From: Sulfuritalea sp.
GTDB taxonomy: Bacteria; Pseudomonadota; Gammaproteobacteria; Burkholderiales; Rhodocyclaceae
Direction of reading: 5' to 3'
Assembly (NCBI GenBank): GCA_023229545.1
Contig: JALNZB010000011.1
Coordinates: forward strand, 1-64,000
Length of the DNA: 64,000 nt
Each line of letters starts with the position of its first letter. Position 1 is the first letter of the stretch. Positions 23,431 through 32,641 of this stretch are shown piece by piece. The notes under the pieces are model-generated. The model saw only the letters and a program-made list of their open reading frames with translations, searched no databases and had not been told where the DNA came from. Position numbers and translations under genes: made by a program.

Positions 23431-24849
23431 ATGCGTAAAGTGCTTTTCTCCTGCGTTTGTCTGTGGACGCTGCAAGCGGCGGCCGACGAGCTGCCCATGC
23501 CGGTGGCGCAAGCGCTGAAGAGCGCCGGCATTCCCGTGGCGGCGACCGCTTTCTGGGTCAGGGAAGTGGATGCTGCCACGCCGCGTCTGGCGGTCAATGC
23601 CCGTGCCGCACTAAATCCGGCGTCGACCATAAAGCTGGTCACCACCTTTGCCGCGCTCGATCTGCTGGGTCCGGCCTATGTCTGGAAGACGGAGGCCTTC
23701 GCCAGCGGCACGCTGCACGACGACGTACTGACCGGCGACCTGCACCTGAAGGGCGGCGGCGACCCCAAGCTCACCTACGACCAGTTTGCTCGCCTGCTGC
23801 GCCAGATTCGTACTCGCGGCATCAGGGAGATTCGCGGCGATCTGGTGCTGGATCGCGGCGCCTTTGCCGTCAGCGCCGCCGATCCCGGACGCTTCGACGC
23901 GCAGCCGATGCGGCCCTACAACGTCGCACCCGACGCCTTGCTGGTGAATTTCAAGGCGGTCACGCTGCAACTGATACCCGATCCGGCAACGAAAAAATTG
24001 ATGGTCGGCATGGAACCGGCGCCGACCAATCTCGATCTGGTCAATCAGGTCACGCTGGGCAATGGCAACGGCTGCGGCGACTGGAAGGAGCGCTTGCGCG
24101 CCGACGTTTTCAGCCACGGCCTGACGACACGGCTGGTGCTGACCGGCGTGTATCCGCAAAGCTGCGGCGAACAGCGCTGGAACATCGCGGTGCAGGAACA
24201 TCCGCAATTCGTGCTCGGCGTTTTCCTCCAGTTGTGGGCGGAACTTGGCGGCACGTTGACCGGCGGCGTGCGCGAAGGCGTGGCGCCGGTCGATGCGCGC
24301 CCAATCGGCGTGCTGCCATCGCCGACTCTTGCCGAGGTGGTGCGCGACATCAACAAGTTTTCCAACAACGTCATGGCGCGCCAGTTGTTTCTGACGCTGG
24401 GCATGGAAACCGGACACCGTCCCTCAACCGCCGAGGGCGGCGATGCGGCTATCCGTTTCTGGCTCGACGCGCGCGGCCTCGCCATGCCGGAACTGGTGCT
24501 GGAAAACGGCGCCGGCCTGTCGCGCCGCGAGCGGATTTCGGCCGAAAGCCTGGGTCGCTTGTTGCAGGCGGCGTGGCGCAGTTCGGTGATGCCGGAACTG
24601 ATGGCGTCCCTGCCGGTGACCGCCACCGACGGCACCATGAAAAAGCGCCTCAAGCAAAACGGCGTCGCCGGTCAGGCGCATATCAAGACCGGCTCGCTGG
24701 AAGGCGTGCGCAGCATCGCCGGCTATGTGCTGGACAAGTCCGGGCGGCGCTGGATCGTGGTGTTTTTCGTCAATCACGCCAACGCCGGCGCGGCGCAGCC
24801 GGCGCAGGACGCGCTGCTGCAATGGGTGTATGAACGGAACGGCGCATGA
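23431..24849 (+). CDS. dacB: D-alanyl-D-alanine carboxypeptidase/endopeptidase (PBP4)
   Basis: This 472-residue serine peptidase is of the PBP4/DacB family. A signal peptide (~1-18, cleaved after AAA) exports it to the periplasm. Catalytic motifs are S65-T-I-K68 in NPASTIKL, S-N-N in KFSNNVMARQ near 310, and K-T-G in HIKTGSLEG near 413. The inserted domains between the first and second motifs are present, giving the full family length. It removes terminal D-Ala and cleaves cross-links in peptidoglycan. It is followed by an overlapping small membrane-protein gene (ATGA). Confidence 0.93.
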   Translation: MRKVLFSCVCLWTLQAAADELPMPVAQALKSAGIPVAATAFWVREVDAATPRLAVNARAALNPASTIKLVTTFAALDLLGPAYVWKTEAFASGTLHDDVLTGDLHLKGGGDPKLTYDQFARLLRQIRTRGIREIRGDLVLDRGAFAVSAADPGRFDAQPMRPYNVAPDALLVNFKAVTLQLIPDPATKKLMVGMEPAPTNLDLVNQVTLGNGNGCGDWKERLRADVFSHGLTTRLVLTGVYPQSCGEQRWNIAVQEHPQFVLGVFLQLWAELGGTLTGGVREGVAPVDARPIGVLPSPTLAEVVRDINKFSNNVMARQLFLTLGMETGHRPSTAEGGDAAIRFWLDARGLAMPELVLENGAGLSRRERISAESLGRLLQAAWRSSVMPELMASLPVTATDGTMKKRLKQNGVAGQAHIKTGSLEGVRSIAGYVLDKSGRRWIVVFFVNHANAGAAQPAQDALLQWVYERNGA

Positions 24850-25079
24850 AACGCGCGGCGCTGCTGGCCGCCGGCTTCGCCTACATGGTGCTGCTGATCG
24901 AAGCGCTGCGCGCCGCCGTGGCCTGGTGGCACGGCGAGTTGGCGCAACCGGGCTGGAGCGACATCGCGCTGATCGCCTTGCTGCCGGCGCTGATCTGGAT
25001 CTGGTGGCGCTACCTGTCGCCCTTCGGTCGCGATTGTCAGAAGTGTGCCCTGCCGCCCGACCCAGGGCAGACGCCGTAA
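24846..25079 (+). CDS. Small membrane protein, unknown
   Basis: This 77-residue protein overlaps the dacB stop by four bases (ATGA), so its translation is coupled. Two hydrophobic segments (about 4-27 and 40-58) suggest two membrane helices, followed by a short tail with C-x2-C (DCQKCALPP). No family is recognised. It lies in a row dacB - this gene - ychJ. Confidence 0.65.
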   Translation: MKRAALLAAGFAYMVLLIEALRAAVAWWHGELAQPGWSDIALIALLPALIWIWWRYLSPFGRDCQKCALPPDPGQTP

Positions 25080-25092
25080 TCTTTTCCATGCC

Positions 25093-25518
25093 ATGAAGCA
25101 AAAGCCGGTTGGACCTTGTCCTTGCGGTCGTCCGCTCGCCTACGCGGCGTGCTGCGGTCGCTACCATGCCGAAAGCCCGGCGCCCGATGCCGAATCGCTG
25201 ATGCGCTCGCGCTACAGCGCCTATGTGCTGGGGTTGGAGGCTTATCTGCTGGCCACCTGGCATGCGTCCACACGGCCCGCCGCGCTGAATCTTGGCGCCG
25301 GAGCGCAGCCGAAATGGCTGGGGCTGCAAGTCAAGGCGCGGACGCAAACCGGCGACACGGCAAGCGTGGAGTTCGTCGCCCGCTACAAGGTCGGCGGGCG
25401 CGCGCAACGGCTGCACGAAATCAGCCGTTTCGTGCGCGAGGACGGCTGCTGGTACTACGTCGACGGAGAAGTTGATCAGCCGGCGATTTTGGCCAAATTT
25501 GAGGCGGAGACGCTTTGA
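25093..25518 (+). CDS. ychJ: YchJ-family SEC-C motif protein
   Basis: This 141-residue protein matches the YchJ/UPF0225 family. The N-terminus has the SEC-C zinc motif C-x-C-G-x8-CC-G (PCPCGRPLAYAACCGRYH), followed by SLMRSRYSAYVLG and a conserved W-x3-W beta domain (EDGCWYYVDGE). The biochemical role is unknown; SEC-C motifs bind zinc and often protein partners. ATG at 25093 is chosen because the conserved N-terminus starts there. Confidence 0.9.
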   Translation: MKQKPVGPCPCGRPLAYAACCGRYHAESPAPDAESLMRSRYSAYVLGLEAYLLATWHASTRPAALNLGAGAQPKWLGLQVKARTQTGDTASVEFVARYKVGGRAQRLHEISRFVREDGCWYYVDGEVDQPAILAKFEAETL

Positions 25519-25573
25519 CCTGAGCTACTAATGGCGCTATTATTAGTACGCGCAACAGGTCTTGGAGAAAATC

Positions 25574-25822
25574 ATGTCGCACCAGATTTTGGCGGAAACC
25601 ACAGCAAGCGTATCGGAATTGAAAAAGAATCCAATGGGCACTGTCGCTGCTGGAGAGGGGTTTCCAGTAGCAATTCTCAACCGCAATGCTCCCGCTTTTT
25701 ACTGCGTACCGGCAAAAGCGTATGAAGCGCTGATGGATAAGCTTGAAGACATGGAACTGAACGCCATCGCCGATGCTCGCGCAGGTCAACCAGTTACCAA
25801 GGTCAAGCTCGATGACCTATGA
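25574..25822 (+). CDS. Phd/RelB-type antitoxin
   Basis: This 82-residue protein has the YefM/Phd/StbD pattern at its N-terminus (ILAETTASVSELKKNPM, then FPVAILNRNAPAFYCVPA). The ATG at 25574 has GGAG seven bases upstream; a TTG four codons earlier overlaps that site and is unlikely. It precedes and overlaps a RelE-type toxin gene. Members bind the operon promoter and wrap the toxin with their flexible C-terminus. Likely RelB/StbD-like. Confidence 0.9.
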   Translation: MSHQILAETTASVSELKKNPMGTVAAGEGFPVAILNRNAPAFYCVPAKAYEALMDKLEDMELNAIADARAGQPVTKVKLDDL

Positions 25823-26093
25823 GCTTGGGTTTCTGGATGAAGCTCTAAAGGAGTGGCATAAGCTCGATGCCGGTGTTCGCGAACAGTTTAAAGCCAAGCT
25901 ATCAGAACGGCTTGAGAATCCATGTGTGCCATCCGCCAAACTGAGTGGACATGGGAATCGATACAAAATCAAGCTACGCAGTGTTGGCTATCGTCTCGTG
26001 TATGAGGTGCGCGATCATCAACTGATCGTCGTGGTTGTCGCGGTAGGCAAGCGCGAACGCAACGCCGTCTACAAGGCGGCCGCAAAGCGGTGA
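25812..26093 (+). CDS. RelE/StbE-type toxin
   Basis: This 93-residue protein has the RelE fold pattern: FLDEALKEWHKLD at the start, LSGHGNRYKIKLRSVGYRLVY in the centre and VVVAVGKRERNAVYKAA at the end, with the conserved Lys and Arg residues of ribosome-dependent mRNA interferases. It overlaps the antitoxin gene by 11 bases. It is a chromosomal type II module between ychJ and a tRNA gene, a common landing place for mobile DNA, although no attachment duplication is visible. Confidence 0.92.
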   Translation: MTYELGFLDEALKEWHKLDAGVREQFKAKLSERLENPCVPSAKLSGHGNRYKIKLRSVGYRLVYEVRDHQLIVVVVAVGKRERNAVYKAAAKR

Positions 26094-26151
26094 TGCCGAG
26101 ATTCAGGGTTGGTTGTCCGAGGGACGCATGCCGGTGAATGCACGGGAAGAC

Positions 26152-26227
26152 TGGTGCGCCCGGCGGGGATCGAACCCACAACCCCTGGCTTCGGAGGCCA
26201 GTACTCTATCCATTGAGCTACGAGCGC
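26152..26227 (-). tRNA. tRNA-Arg (anticodon CCG)
   Basis: The 76-base cloverleaf on the minus strand has acceptor stem GCGCTCG / CGGGCGC with encoded ACCA, D arm with AGCTCAATGGATAGAGT, anticodon stem CTGGC / GCCAG around the loop CTCCGAA (anticodon CCG, reading CGG), and T arm with GGTTCGATCC. All stems pair, with one G-U in the acceptor. It serves the Arg codon CGG. Confidence 0.97.
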
Positions 26228-26331
26228 ACGAGGGGGCGAAGCATAACCCGTTCGGCTGCCGCCGTCCATTGCGCGGCAGGTCAATCCGCTATAATCGACC
26301 GTCCTGTTTGACTTCTTCCGGAAGGTTGCTC

Positions 26332-26772
26332 ATGTTCCATTCGCATATCCGCACCGTCGCTGCCGCCAGCGCACTGATTCTTTCCGTCGGTGTTTTCGCC
26401 ATGGGCAGCCGTCCCAAGGGCGATGACGAAGCCGTCAATAGCCGCATTGCGCCGGTGGCCCGGGTCGAACTTGCCGCGCCGTCAGCCGCCGGGGCGGTGG
26501 TCGGTGATCGCAGCGGCGAGCAACTGTACAAAACAACCTGCATCACCTGTCATGAAGCAGGCGTTGCCAACGCCCCCAAATTCGGTGACAAGGCCGCCTG
26601 GGCGCCGCGTCTGGCGCTGGGACTGGAGGGGCTGATGAAGTCGGTTATTGCCGGCAAGAACGCCATGCCGCCGAGGGCCGGCTCGGATGCCAACGATACC
26701 GAACTGGCGCGCGCCGTTGTGTATATGGCCAACAAGGCCGGCGGCAAGTTGACGGAACCGGCCGCCAAGTAA
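26332..26772 (+). CDS. Cytochrome c5-type c cytochrome
   Basis: This 146-residue exported monohaem cytochrome has an N-terminal hydrophobic segment (~7-24) that is a signal peptide or anchor, haem attachment CITCH at residues 70-74, and axial Met112 in NAMPPRAG. The pattern APKFGDK-x-AW-x-PRLALGLEGL is typical of cytochrome c5. It carries electrons in the periplasm, with partners unknown. ATG at 26332 is chosen because the signal peptide follows directly. Confidence 0.92.
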   Translation: MFHSHIRTVAAASALILSVGVFAMGSRPKGDDEAVNSRIAPVARVELAAPSAAGAVVGDRSGEQLYKTTCITCHEAGVANAPKFGDKAAWAPRLALGLEGLMKSVIAGKNAMPPRAGSDANDTELARAVVYMANKAGGKLTEPAAK

Positions 26773-26801
26773 TCGGCAGTCGCGAAGCCCGCAAGAAACC
26801 C

Positions 26802-26826
26802 AAAGGGACCGCGCGCGGTCCCTTTT
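26802..26826 (+). terminator. Rho-independent terminator after the cytochrome gene
   Basis: GGGACCGC pairs with GCGGTCCC, followed by TTTTGCG. It begins 30 bp after the cytochrome stop. Confidence 0.88.
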
Positions 26827-26860
26827 GCGTTCTGTCTAAGCCGGACAAGCCGGAAAAGCT

Positions 26861-26932
26861 TTCACCACGGGGGACACGGGGAACACGGGGTAATGCTGCG
26901 TCTTGGTTTTCCCCGTGTCCCCCGTGGTTGAA
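26861..26932. repeat. Long inverted repeat between convergent genes
   Basis: The arm at 26861-26883 (CCACGGGGGACACGGGGAA core) is repeated in inverse at 26907-26932 with one extra base, around a ~23-base loop. A GC-rich palindrome of this kind between the convergent cytochrome and helicase genes could act as a bidirectional terminator or belong to a REP-like family. Confidence 0.75.
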
Positions 26933-26947
26933 CTGCGGTTTTTGGTT

Positions 26948-28927
26948 CTACCGCTTGCCGGCGAGCATGGCCCTCAACTGCGCGGCCTTGGCCAGGGCAG
27001 TGCCGGCATCCGGCACGGTATTCCCTTGCGTCAAGGCTTTCTGCGCCGCCTCGCCCATTTCGGCGATGAAGCGCGAAGGCTCGCGCGGCATCCATTGCCG
27101 GCCCTGCTTGCGCCGCTCGCACCAGGTCAGCGTCAGGCTGGCCTGCGCCCGCGTGATGCCGACATACATCAGGCGGCGCTCCTCTTCCAGCTTGGCCGGT
27201 TCCAGCGAGTCGCGATGCGGCAGCAAACCTTCCTCGACGCCGACCAGAAACACGTGGCGAAATTCGAGGCCCTTTGCCGCGTGCAAGGTGGCCAGTTGCA
27301 CCGCATCCTGTTCTTCATCGTTCTTGTCCAGCATCGACAGCAGCGCCACGGATTGCGCCAGTTCGAGCAGGGTCTTGCCCTCTTCCTCGCCTTTCCTGCC
27401 CAGCCACTCGACGAAGTCGCAGACGTTGGCCCATTTGCCTTCCGCCTCGCGCACGTCCAGCGACTCGAACAGCCAGCTTTCATAGCCGATGGCCGTAATC
27501 AGATCGTTCAGCACCTGCCCGGCTGACTCCTTCGCGGCGCGTCCTTCGATGCGGTTGATGAAGTCGCCGAATTCGCGCAGGGCCGTGCGCTGCTTGACGT
27601 TGAGTTCGGCGTCCAGCCCCGGCGCGAAAATGCTGGCGAACAGGCTTTGCTGCCGCCGTCCGGCGGCACGGCCGAGCGCTTCCAGTGTCGTGCCGCCGAT
27701 GCCGCGCCTGGGCGTGGTGACGGCGCGGATGAAGGCCGGATCGTCGTCCGGGTTGGCCAGCAGGCGCAGGTAGCAGGTGATGTCCTTGATCTCGGCGCGG
27801 TCGAAAAAGGATTGCCCGCCCGATATGACATAGGGAATGCGCTGCGCGCGCAACTGCTGCTCGATGACGCGGGCCTGATGATTGCCGCGATAGAGGATGG
27901 CGTAATCGGAAAATTTGCTGCGCCGCTCGAAGCGGTGCGCGGACAGGCGCGAGCCGACCCATTCCGCTTCGTGGTCGCCGTCGCGGCAGGTCTGAATGTG
28001 AATGGCATCGCCCTGGCCGTGCTCGGACCACAGCTTCTTCTCGAACAGCTTGGGGTTGTTGGCGATCAGGGTATTGGCGGCATGCAGGATGCGCGAAGTG
28101 GAGCGGTAGTTCTGCTCCAGCTTGACCACTTTCAGGCTTGGATAGTCGTCCTTCAGCAGACGCAGGTTCTCGCTGTCGGCGCCGCGCCAGGCGTAGATCG
28201 ACTGGTCGTCGTCGCCGACCGCGGTGAAGGAATCGCGCCCCTGCGTCAGCAACTGCAACAGGCGATACTGGCCGCGATTGGTGTCCTGGTACTCGTCCAC
28301 CAGCAGGTGCCATATCCTGCTGCGCCAGCGTTGCGCGACCTCGTCGTGCCCGGTGAAAAGCTTCACCGGCAGGCGGATCAGGTCATCGAAATCCACCGCC
28401 TGATAGGCGCGCAGGGTGCGTTCGTAATTGGCGTAAAGCTGAGCAGCGGTGACTTCGATCTCGTCCGCCGCATCTTCCAGCGCCGCTTCCGGCTCGGTCA
28501 GCATGTTCTTCCACAGCGAGATGCGCGATTGCAGGGCGCGCAGCCGACCCTTGTCGATGTTGCCGGCAAGCTCCTGAAAAAGCGCCGTGGTATCGGCCGC
28601 GTCGAGAATCGAAAAGCCCGGCTTGAGACCCACTTTCGCGGCCTCCTGCCGCAGGATGCGCACCCCCAGGGCATGAAAGGTGCTGACCATCAGTCCTTCG
28701 CTGCGACCGCCGAGCAGCTTGCCGACGCGCTCCTTCATCTCCTTCGCCGCCTTGTTGGTGAAGGTGATGGCGGCGATGTGCGACGGGGCAATGCCGTAGT
28801 CATCGACCAGCCAGGCGATCTTGTGCGTGATGACGCGCGTCTTGCCCGAGCCGGCGCCGGCCAGCACCAGCAGCGGGCTGTCGAGGTGGCGCACGGCCTC
28901 AAGCTGGGCCGCGTTGAGTTTCACCAT
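26948..28927 (-). CDS. rep: ATP-dependent DNA helicase Rep
   Basis: This 659-residue UvrD/Rep-family superfamily 1A helicase has Q-motif LNAAQLEAV (4-12), Walker A AGAGSGKT (23-30), motif Ib FTNKAAKEMKERV, motif II VDEYQDTN, motif III VGDDDQSIYAWRGA, motif IV QNYRST, motif V LATLHAAKGLEF and motif VI MYVGITRAQ. The conserved order and length match Rep, which unwinds 3'-5' ahead of blocked replication forks. Confidence 0.93.
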   Translation of the reverse strand: MVKLNAAQLEAVRHLDSPLLVLAGAGSGKTRVITHKIAWLVDDYGIAPSHIAAITFTNKAAKEMKERVGKLLGGRSEGLMVSTFHALGVRILRQEAAKVGLKPGFSILDAADTTALFQELAGNIDKGRLRALQSRISLWKNMLTEPEAALEDAADEIEVTAAQLYANYERTLRAYQAVDFDDLIRLPVKLFTGHDEVAQRWRSRIWHLLVDEYQDTNRGQYRLLQLLTQGRDSFTAVGDDDQSIYAWRGADSENLRLLKDDYPSLKVVKLEQNYRSTSRILHAANTLIANNPKLFEKKLWSEHGQGDAIHIQTCRDGDHEAEWVGSRLSAHRFERRSKFSDYAILYRGNHQARVIEQQLRAQRIPYVISGGQSFFDRAEIKDITCYLRLLANPDDDPAFIRAVTTPRRGIGGTTLEALGRAAGRRQQSLFASIFAPGLDAELNVKQRTALREFGDFINRIEGRAAKESAGQVLNDLITAIGYESWLFESLDVREAEGKWANVCDFVEWLGRKGEEEGKTLLELAQSVALLSMLDKNDEEQDAVQLATLHAAKGLEFRHVFLVGVEEGLLPHRDSLEPAKLEEERRLMYVGITRAQASLTLTWCERRKQGRQWMPREPSRFIAEMGEAAQKALTQGNTVPDAGTALAKAAQLRAMLAGKR

Positions 28928-29008
28928 GGGAGGCGTATCCGCGACGCCGTTACCTGCCCGCGAAGCGGAATCCCAGGTACGCAGAGCGGCCAGCGCCGAC
29001 TTCCGGAT

Positions 29009-29233
29009 TCAGCGCAATTTGCCGCGCAGTGGTTTCACTTTTTCGGGCGATTGGGTAGTCACGCTGCCATGACCGCCCGCCACGTTGCCGCACTTGCATG
29101 CGGCCTTGACAAAACTGACCGAGCTGACGATGTCGCCGCATTCGCATTCGTAATACACGTCGCCGCCGCTCGGCAGGCCATCGGCACCCTCGATGGGATG
29201 GAAGCGGTAGATGCTGCGCAAGTCAATTTTCAT
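29009..29233 (-). CDS. Small zinc-ribbon-like protein, unknown
   Basis: This 74-residue protein begins MKIDLRSIYRFHP. The centre has YYECECGD followed by AACKCGN, two C-x-C pairs 14 residues apart that could bind one zinc ion. The rest is charged and probably flexible. No family is recognised. It lies between rep and a DUF4197 gene on the same strand. A copy of the dispersed repeat sits at 28989-29001 just after its stop. Confidence 0.65.
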   Translation of the reverse strand: MKIDLRSIYRFHPIEGADGLPSGGDVYYECECGDIVSSVSFVKAACKCGNVAGGHGSVTTQSPEKVKPLRGKLR

Positions 29234-29252
29234 GGTCAATCCAGCTCAGTTC

Positions 29253-29933
29253 TCAGTTAAGTACGCCAAATACCTTCTTCGCCAACCGGCCCGCTGCTTC
29301 TGCGGGGTTCTTGCGGATCGCTTTTTCCTCTTCGGCGATCATCAAATAGAGTCCGTCAAGCGTCTTCTGCGTAACGTAATTATCGAGATGCGCATCCTGT
29401 TCGTGCACCAGGCCGAACCTGGCGGCCTTGCCGGCGAACTGGTCGTACTTCTCCGCCAGCTTGACGCGAGCGATGGCTTTCTGCACCACGGGCTTGAACT
29501 TCTCCGTCAGGGGACCAGCGGTGGTGCGCCGAAAATACTGCGTTGCCGAATCCTCTCCGCCCGACAGGATTCCCTTGGCGTCTTCCACCGACATCTGCTT
29601 GATGGAGTTTACCAGCAGGACTTTGGCCTGCGGTACGGCGGCCTCGGCCGCCCGGTTCATGGCGGTGACCAGTTCGTCGGCCTGTTTGCCCATGCCCAGT
29701 CCGCGCATAAGGCCCTCGACCTTCTGCACGCTTTCCGGCAAGGGAATTTTTACCTTTGGATTGCCCAGAAAACCATTCTGCCGCCCAAGCATTTCAACGG
29801 CCTTGCCGGCGCCCTGAGTCAGCGCCTCCTTGAGTCCGCCGGAGGCGTCCTTACCTGAAATATCGGCCAGTGACAGCGCGTTGGCCGCCGTGGCGAGCAA
29901 CATTCCGATAAGCAGGGCGAGAGCAGAACGCAT
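29253..29933 (-). CDS. DUF4197 periplasmic protein
   Basis: This 226-residue protein has a signal peptide (~1-19, ending ANA). The mature part matches DUF4197: GGLKEALTQGAGKAVEMLG, FLGNPKVKIPLPESVQ, GILSGGEDSATQYFRR and a terminal LD-GLY-x-MI-x-EEEKAIRKNP-like segment. The domain is widespread in proteobacteria but has no assigned activity. ATG at 29933 is chosen for its signal peptide; the frame extends 12 codons upstream. Confidence 0.88.
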   Translation of the reverse strand: MRSALALLIGMLLATAANALSLADISGKDASGGLKEALTQGAGKAVEMLGRQNGFLGNPKVKIPLPESVQKVEGLMRGLGMGKQADELVTAMNRAAEAAVPQAKVLLVNSIKQMSVEDAKGILSGGEDSATQYFRRTTAGPLTEKFKPVVQKAIARVKLAEKYDQFAGKAARFGLVHEQDAHLDNYVTQKTLDGLYLMIAEEEKAIRKNPAEAAGRLAKKVFGVLN

Positions 29934-29994
29934 ATTTTCAGGTTTCTTGGCGAAGCTCGATTCTCGCACAAATGTCGCTACCGACGGAGCGGCG

Positions 29995-31671
29995 TCAGCT
30001 CCTGGGTCGCAGTTCGCGCCGCAGAACCTTGCCGACCGGCGACTTCGGCAGATCGGTGCGGAACTCGATGTACTTCGGCCGCTTGTAGCCTGCGAGCCCT
30101 TCCTTGAGGAATTCCCGCAGGGCGCCTTCGGTCAATGCCGGATCCTTCCGGACGATAAACAGCTTCACCGCTTCGCCGGAATGTTCGTCGGGCACGCCGA
30201 TGGCGGCAGCTTCCAGAACGCCGGGGTGATGCGTGACGACATCCTCTATTTCGCTCGGATAGACGTTGAAACCCGAGATCAGCACCATGTCCTTTTTGCG
30301 ATCGACGATGCGGATGGCGCCCTCGGCATCCATCACACCGATGTCGCCGGTCTTGAAGAAGCCGTCGGCAGTCATGACATTGGCGGTTTCGTCCGGCTGG
30401 TTCCAGTAGCCGGCCATCACTTGCGGTCCGCGTATGCATATTTCACCAGCCTCGCCCTGCGGCACATCCGCGCCGCTGTCGTCGCGAATGGCGATTTCAG
30501 TGGAGGAAACGGGCAAGCCGATGGTGCCGGTGAAGCCCTTGAGGGTGACCACGTTGGCGGTCGCCACCGGCGAGGTTTCCGACAAGCCGTAGCCTTCGAC
30601 AATCGCGCTGCCGGTCAGCGCCAGCCACTTCTCCGCGACCGTGCGCTGCGTTGCCATGCCGCCGCCGAGACTGATTTTCAGGCTGGAGAAATCCAGCCTG
30701 GCGAACCCCTTGTTATGCGTCAACGCATTGAACAAGGTATTGAGGCCGGGAAATATGTCGAACCTGAAGGTCGATAGCTCCTTGACGAAACCGGATATGT
30801 CACGCGGATTGGGAATCAGCAGATTGCAGGCGCCGATGCGAATCCCGATCATGTTGCAGACGGTCAGCGCGAAGACGTGGTACAGCGGCAGCGCGCAAAC
30901 GAAGTTGATCTGCGTCTCGCTTCGGGTGTCGACTGCGGGTTGCATCCAGGCTTCCACCTGCAACATGTTGGCGACGATGTTCCGGTTCAATAGCGTCGCG
31001 CCCTTCGACGCGCCCGTGGTGCCGCCGGTGTATTGCAAAAAGGCGACATCTTCCCGTGTTCGCGTGACGGGCTTGAGCGTGACACCGCCGCCGTGCGCCA
31101 CTGCGGAACTAAAGCGCACCGGGCTTGGCAACGACCACTTTGGCACCATTTTCTTCACGTGGCGCACGACGAAATTGACCAGCGTGCCCCTGAACCCGCC
31201 CAGCAAATCGCCCATACTGGCCACCACCACATGTTTCACGGCGGTGCTGGCAATGACCTTTTGCAATGTCGTGGCGAAGTTTTCCAAAATGACAATCGCT
31301 TCGGCGCCGCTGTCCCTGAGCTGGTGTTCCAGTTCGCGCGGCGTATACAAGGGATTGACATTGACCACGGCATAACCGGCACGCAGAATCGCGGCGACGC
31401 ATACCGGATATTGCAGAATGTTGGGCAACATGATGGCGACGCGGGCACCGGGCGCCAGCCCTCGCGATTGCAGCCACGCCGCCAGGCTGCGCGACAGCGC
31501 GTCGAGTTGGCCATAGGAAAGCGTCTTGCCCATGCAGCGGAAGGCGGTGCGCGATGCGTACTTCTTCATCGACTCTTCCAGTACTTGTGACACGGTTTCG
31601 TACTGATTGATGTCGATTTCAGCAGGCACACCGGCCGGATAATGCTCGAGCCACGGCTTGTCCATGTTCAA
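29995..31671 (-). CDS. fadD: Long-chain fatty-acid-CoA ligase
   Basis: This 558-residue AMP-forming acyl-CoA synthetase has the P-loop-like motif LQYTGGTTGASKGA, the A5 motif EGYGLSETSPV, the A7/A8 region with FKTGDIGVMD and RKKDMVLISGFNVYPSEIE, and the catalytic Lys near the C-terminus (KSPVGKVLRREL). The N-terminus WLEHYPAGVPAEID is typical of FadD. It activates long-chain fatty acids for beta-oxidation at the inner membrane. A second in-frame ATG lies two codons in. Monocistronic on this strand. Confidence 0.93.
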   Translation of the reverse strand: MNMDKPWLEHYPAGVPAEIDINQYETVSQVLEESMKKYASRTAFRCMGKTLSYGQLDALSRSLAAWLQSRGLAPGARVAIMLPNILQYPVCVAAILRAGYAVVNVNPLYTPRELEHQLRDSGAEAIVILENFATTLQKVIASTAVKHVVVASMGDLLGGFRGTLVNFVVRHVKKMVPKWSLPSPVRFSSAVAHGGGVTLKPVTRTREDVAFLQYTGGTTGASKGATLLNRNIVANMLQVEAWMQPAVDTRSETQINFVCALPLYHVFALTVCNMIGIRIGACNLLIPNPRDISGFVKELSTFRFDIFPGLNTLFNALTHNKGFARLDFSSLKISLGGGMATQRTVAEKWLALTGSAIVEGYGLSETSPVATANVVTLKGFTGTIGLPVSSTEIAIRDDSGADVPQGEAGEICIRGPQVMAGYWNQPDETANVMTADGFFKTGDIGVMDAEGAIRIVDRKKDMVLISGFNVYPSEIEDVVTHHPGVLEAAAIGVPDEHSGEAVKLFIVRKDPALTEGALREFLKEGLAGYKRPKYIEFRTDLPKSPVGKVLRRELRPRS

Positions 31672-31705
31672 ACTCTCCCCTGCATGTAGCGGTGAATCTT
31701 ACAGG

Positions 31706-32641
31706 TCAGGTCACTCCGGCGCCATGCGCCTGCATGTCGGCGTGGTAGCTGGAGCGCACCAGCGGCGCCGATGCGGTGTGGGTAAAACCCATCGCCGCCG
31801 CTTCACGCGCATACATGGCGAAAACATCCGGATGCACGTAGCGCAGCACCGGCAGGTGATGACTGGACGGCGCCAGGTACTGGCCGATGGTGAGCATTTC
31901 GACATCGTGCGCGCGCAGATCGCGCAGGGTGGCGAGGATTTCCTCGTCGCTTTCGCCGAGGCCGACCATCAGGCCGGACTTGGTGGCGATGCCCGGCTGG
32001 CGCGCCTTGAAGGCCTTCAGCAGTTGCAGCGAATGGGCGTAGTCGGCGCCGGGACGCGCCTGCTTGTAGAGGCGCGGCACAGTCTCCAGGTTGTGGTTGA
32101 AAACATCCGGCGGCGTCGCCGCCAAAATCTCCAGCGCGATGTCGAGGCGACCGCGAAAATCCGGCACCAGCACTTCGATCTTCGTTGCCGGCGACAGCTC
32201 GCGCACTTTCGCGATGCAGTCGGCAAAGTGCCGCGCGCCGCCGTCACGCAGATCGTCGCGGTCGACGCTGGTGATGACCACGTACTTGAGCTGCATCGCG
32301 GCGATGGTCCGTGCCAGTGCTTCCGGCTCCCCGGCGTCCGGCGGCAAGGGTTTGCCGTGACCCACATCGCAGAAGGGGCAGCGCCGAGTGCATAGATCGC
32401 CGAGGATCATGAAGGTGGCCGTGCCCTTGCCGAAACATTCGCCGATGTTGGGGCAGGTGGCCTCCTCGCACACCGTATGCAAATGATGTTCTCGCAGGAT
32501 CTGCTTGATCTCGCCGAAGCGGCCTGCGCTGTTGCCGGCCTTGACGCGAATCCAGTCGGGCTTCTTCAAAGCGGTCGTCGCCGGCACGATCTTGATCGGG
32601 ATGCGCGCCGTCTTCGCCGCGCCTGTTTGCTTGGCTGTCAT
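31706..32641 (-). CDS. lipA: Lipoyl synthase
   Basis: This 311-residue radical SAM enzyme inserts two sulphur atoms into octanoyl-ACP or octanoyl-proteins. The auxiliary cluster motif is C-x4-C-x5-C in CEEATCPNIGEC and the radical SAM motif is C-x3-C-x2-C in CTRRCPFC. A C-terminal RSSY motif is present (VRSSYHAD). Its ATG overlaps the lipB stop by four bases, so lipB and lipA are coupled. Confidence 0.97.
   Translation of the reverse strand: MTAKQTGAAKTARIPIKIVPATTALKKPDWIRVKAGNSAGRFGEIKQILREHHLHTVCEEATCPNIGECFGKGTATFMILGDLCTRRCPFCDVGHGKPLPPDAGEPEALARTIAAMQLKYVVITSVDRDDLRDGGARHFADCIAKVRELSPATKIEVLVPDFRGRLDIALEILAATPPDVFNHNLETVPRLYKQARPGADYAHSLQLLKAFKARQPGIATKSGLMVGLGESDEEILATLRDLRAHDVEMLTIGQYLAPSSHHLPVLRYVHPDVFAMYAREAAAMGFTHTASAPLVRSSYHADMQAHGAGVT

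Noticed and set aside
23457..24833. 458-residue open frame overlapping dacB in another frame
   Set aside because: Same strand as dacB but Arg/Gly-rich frame-shifted reading; dacB carries SxxK, SxN and KTG motifs.
25574..26227. Prophage or island inserted at tRNA-Arg
   Set aside because: A TA pair lies beside the tRNA, but no integrase or duplicated tRNA end is visible nearby.
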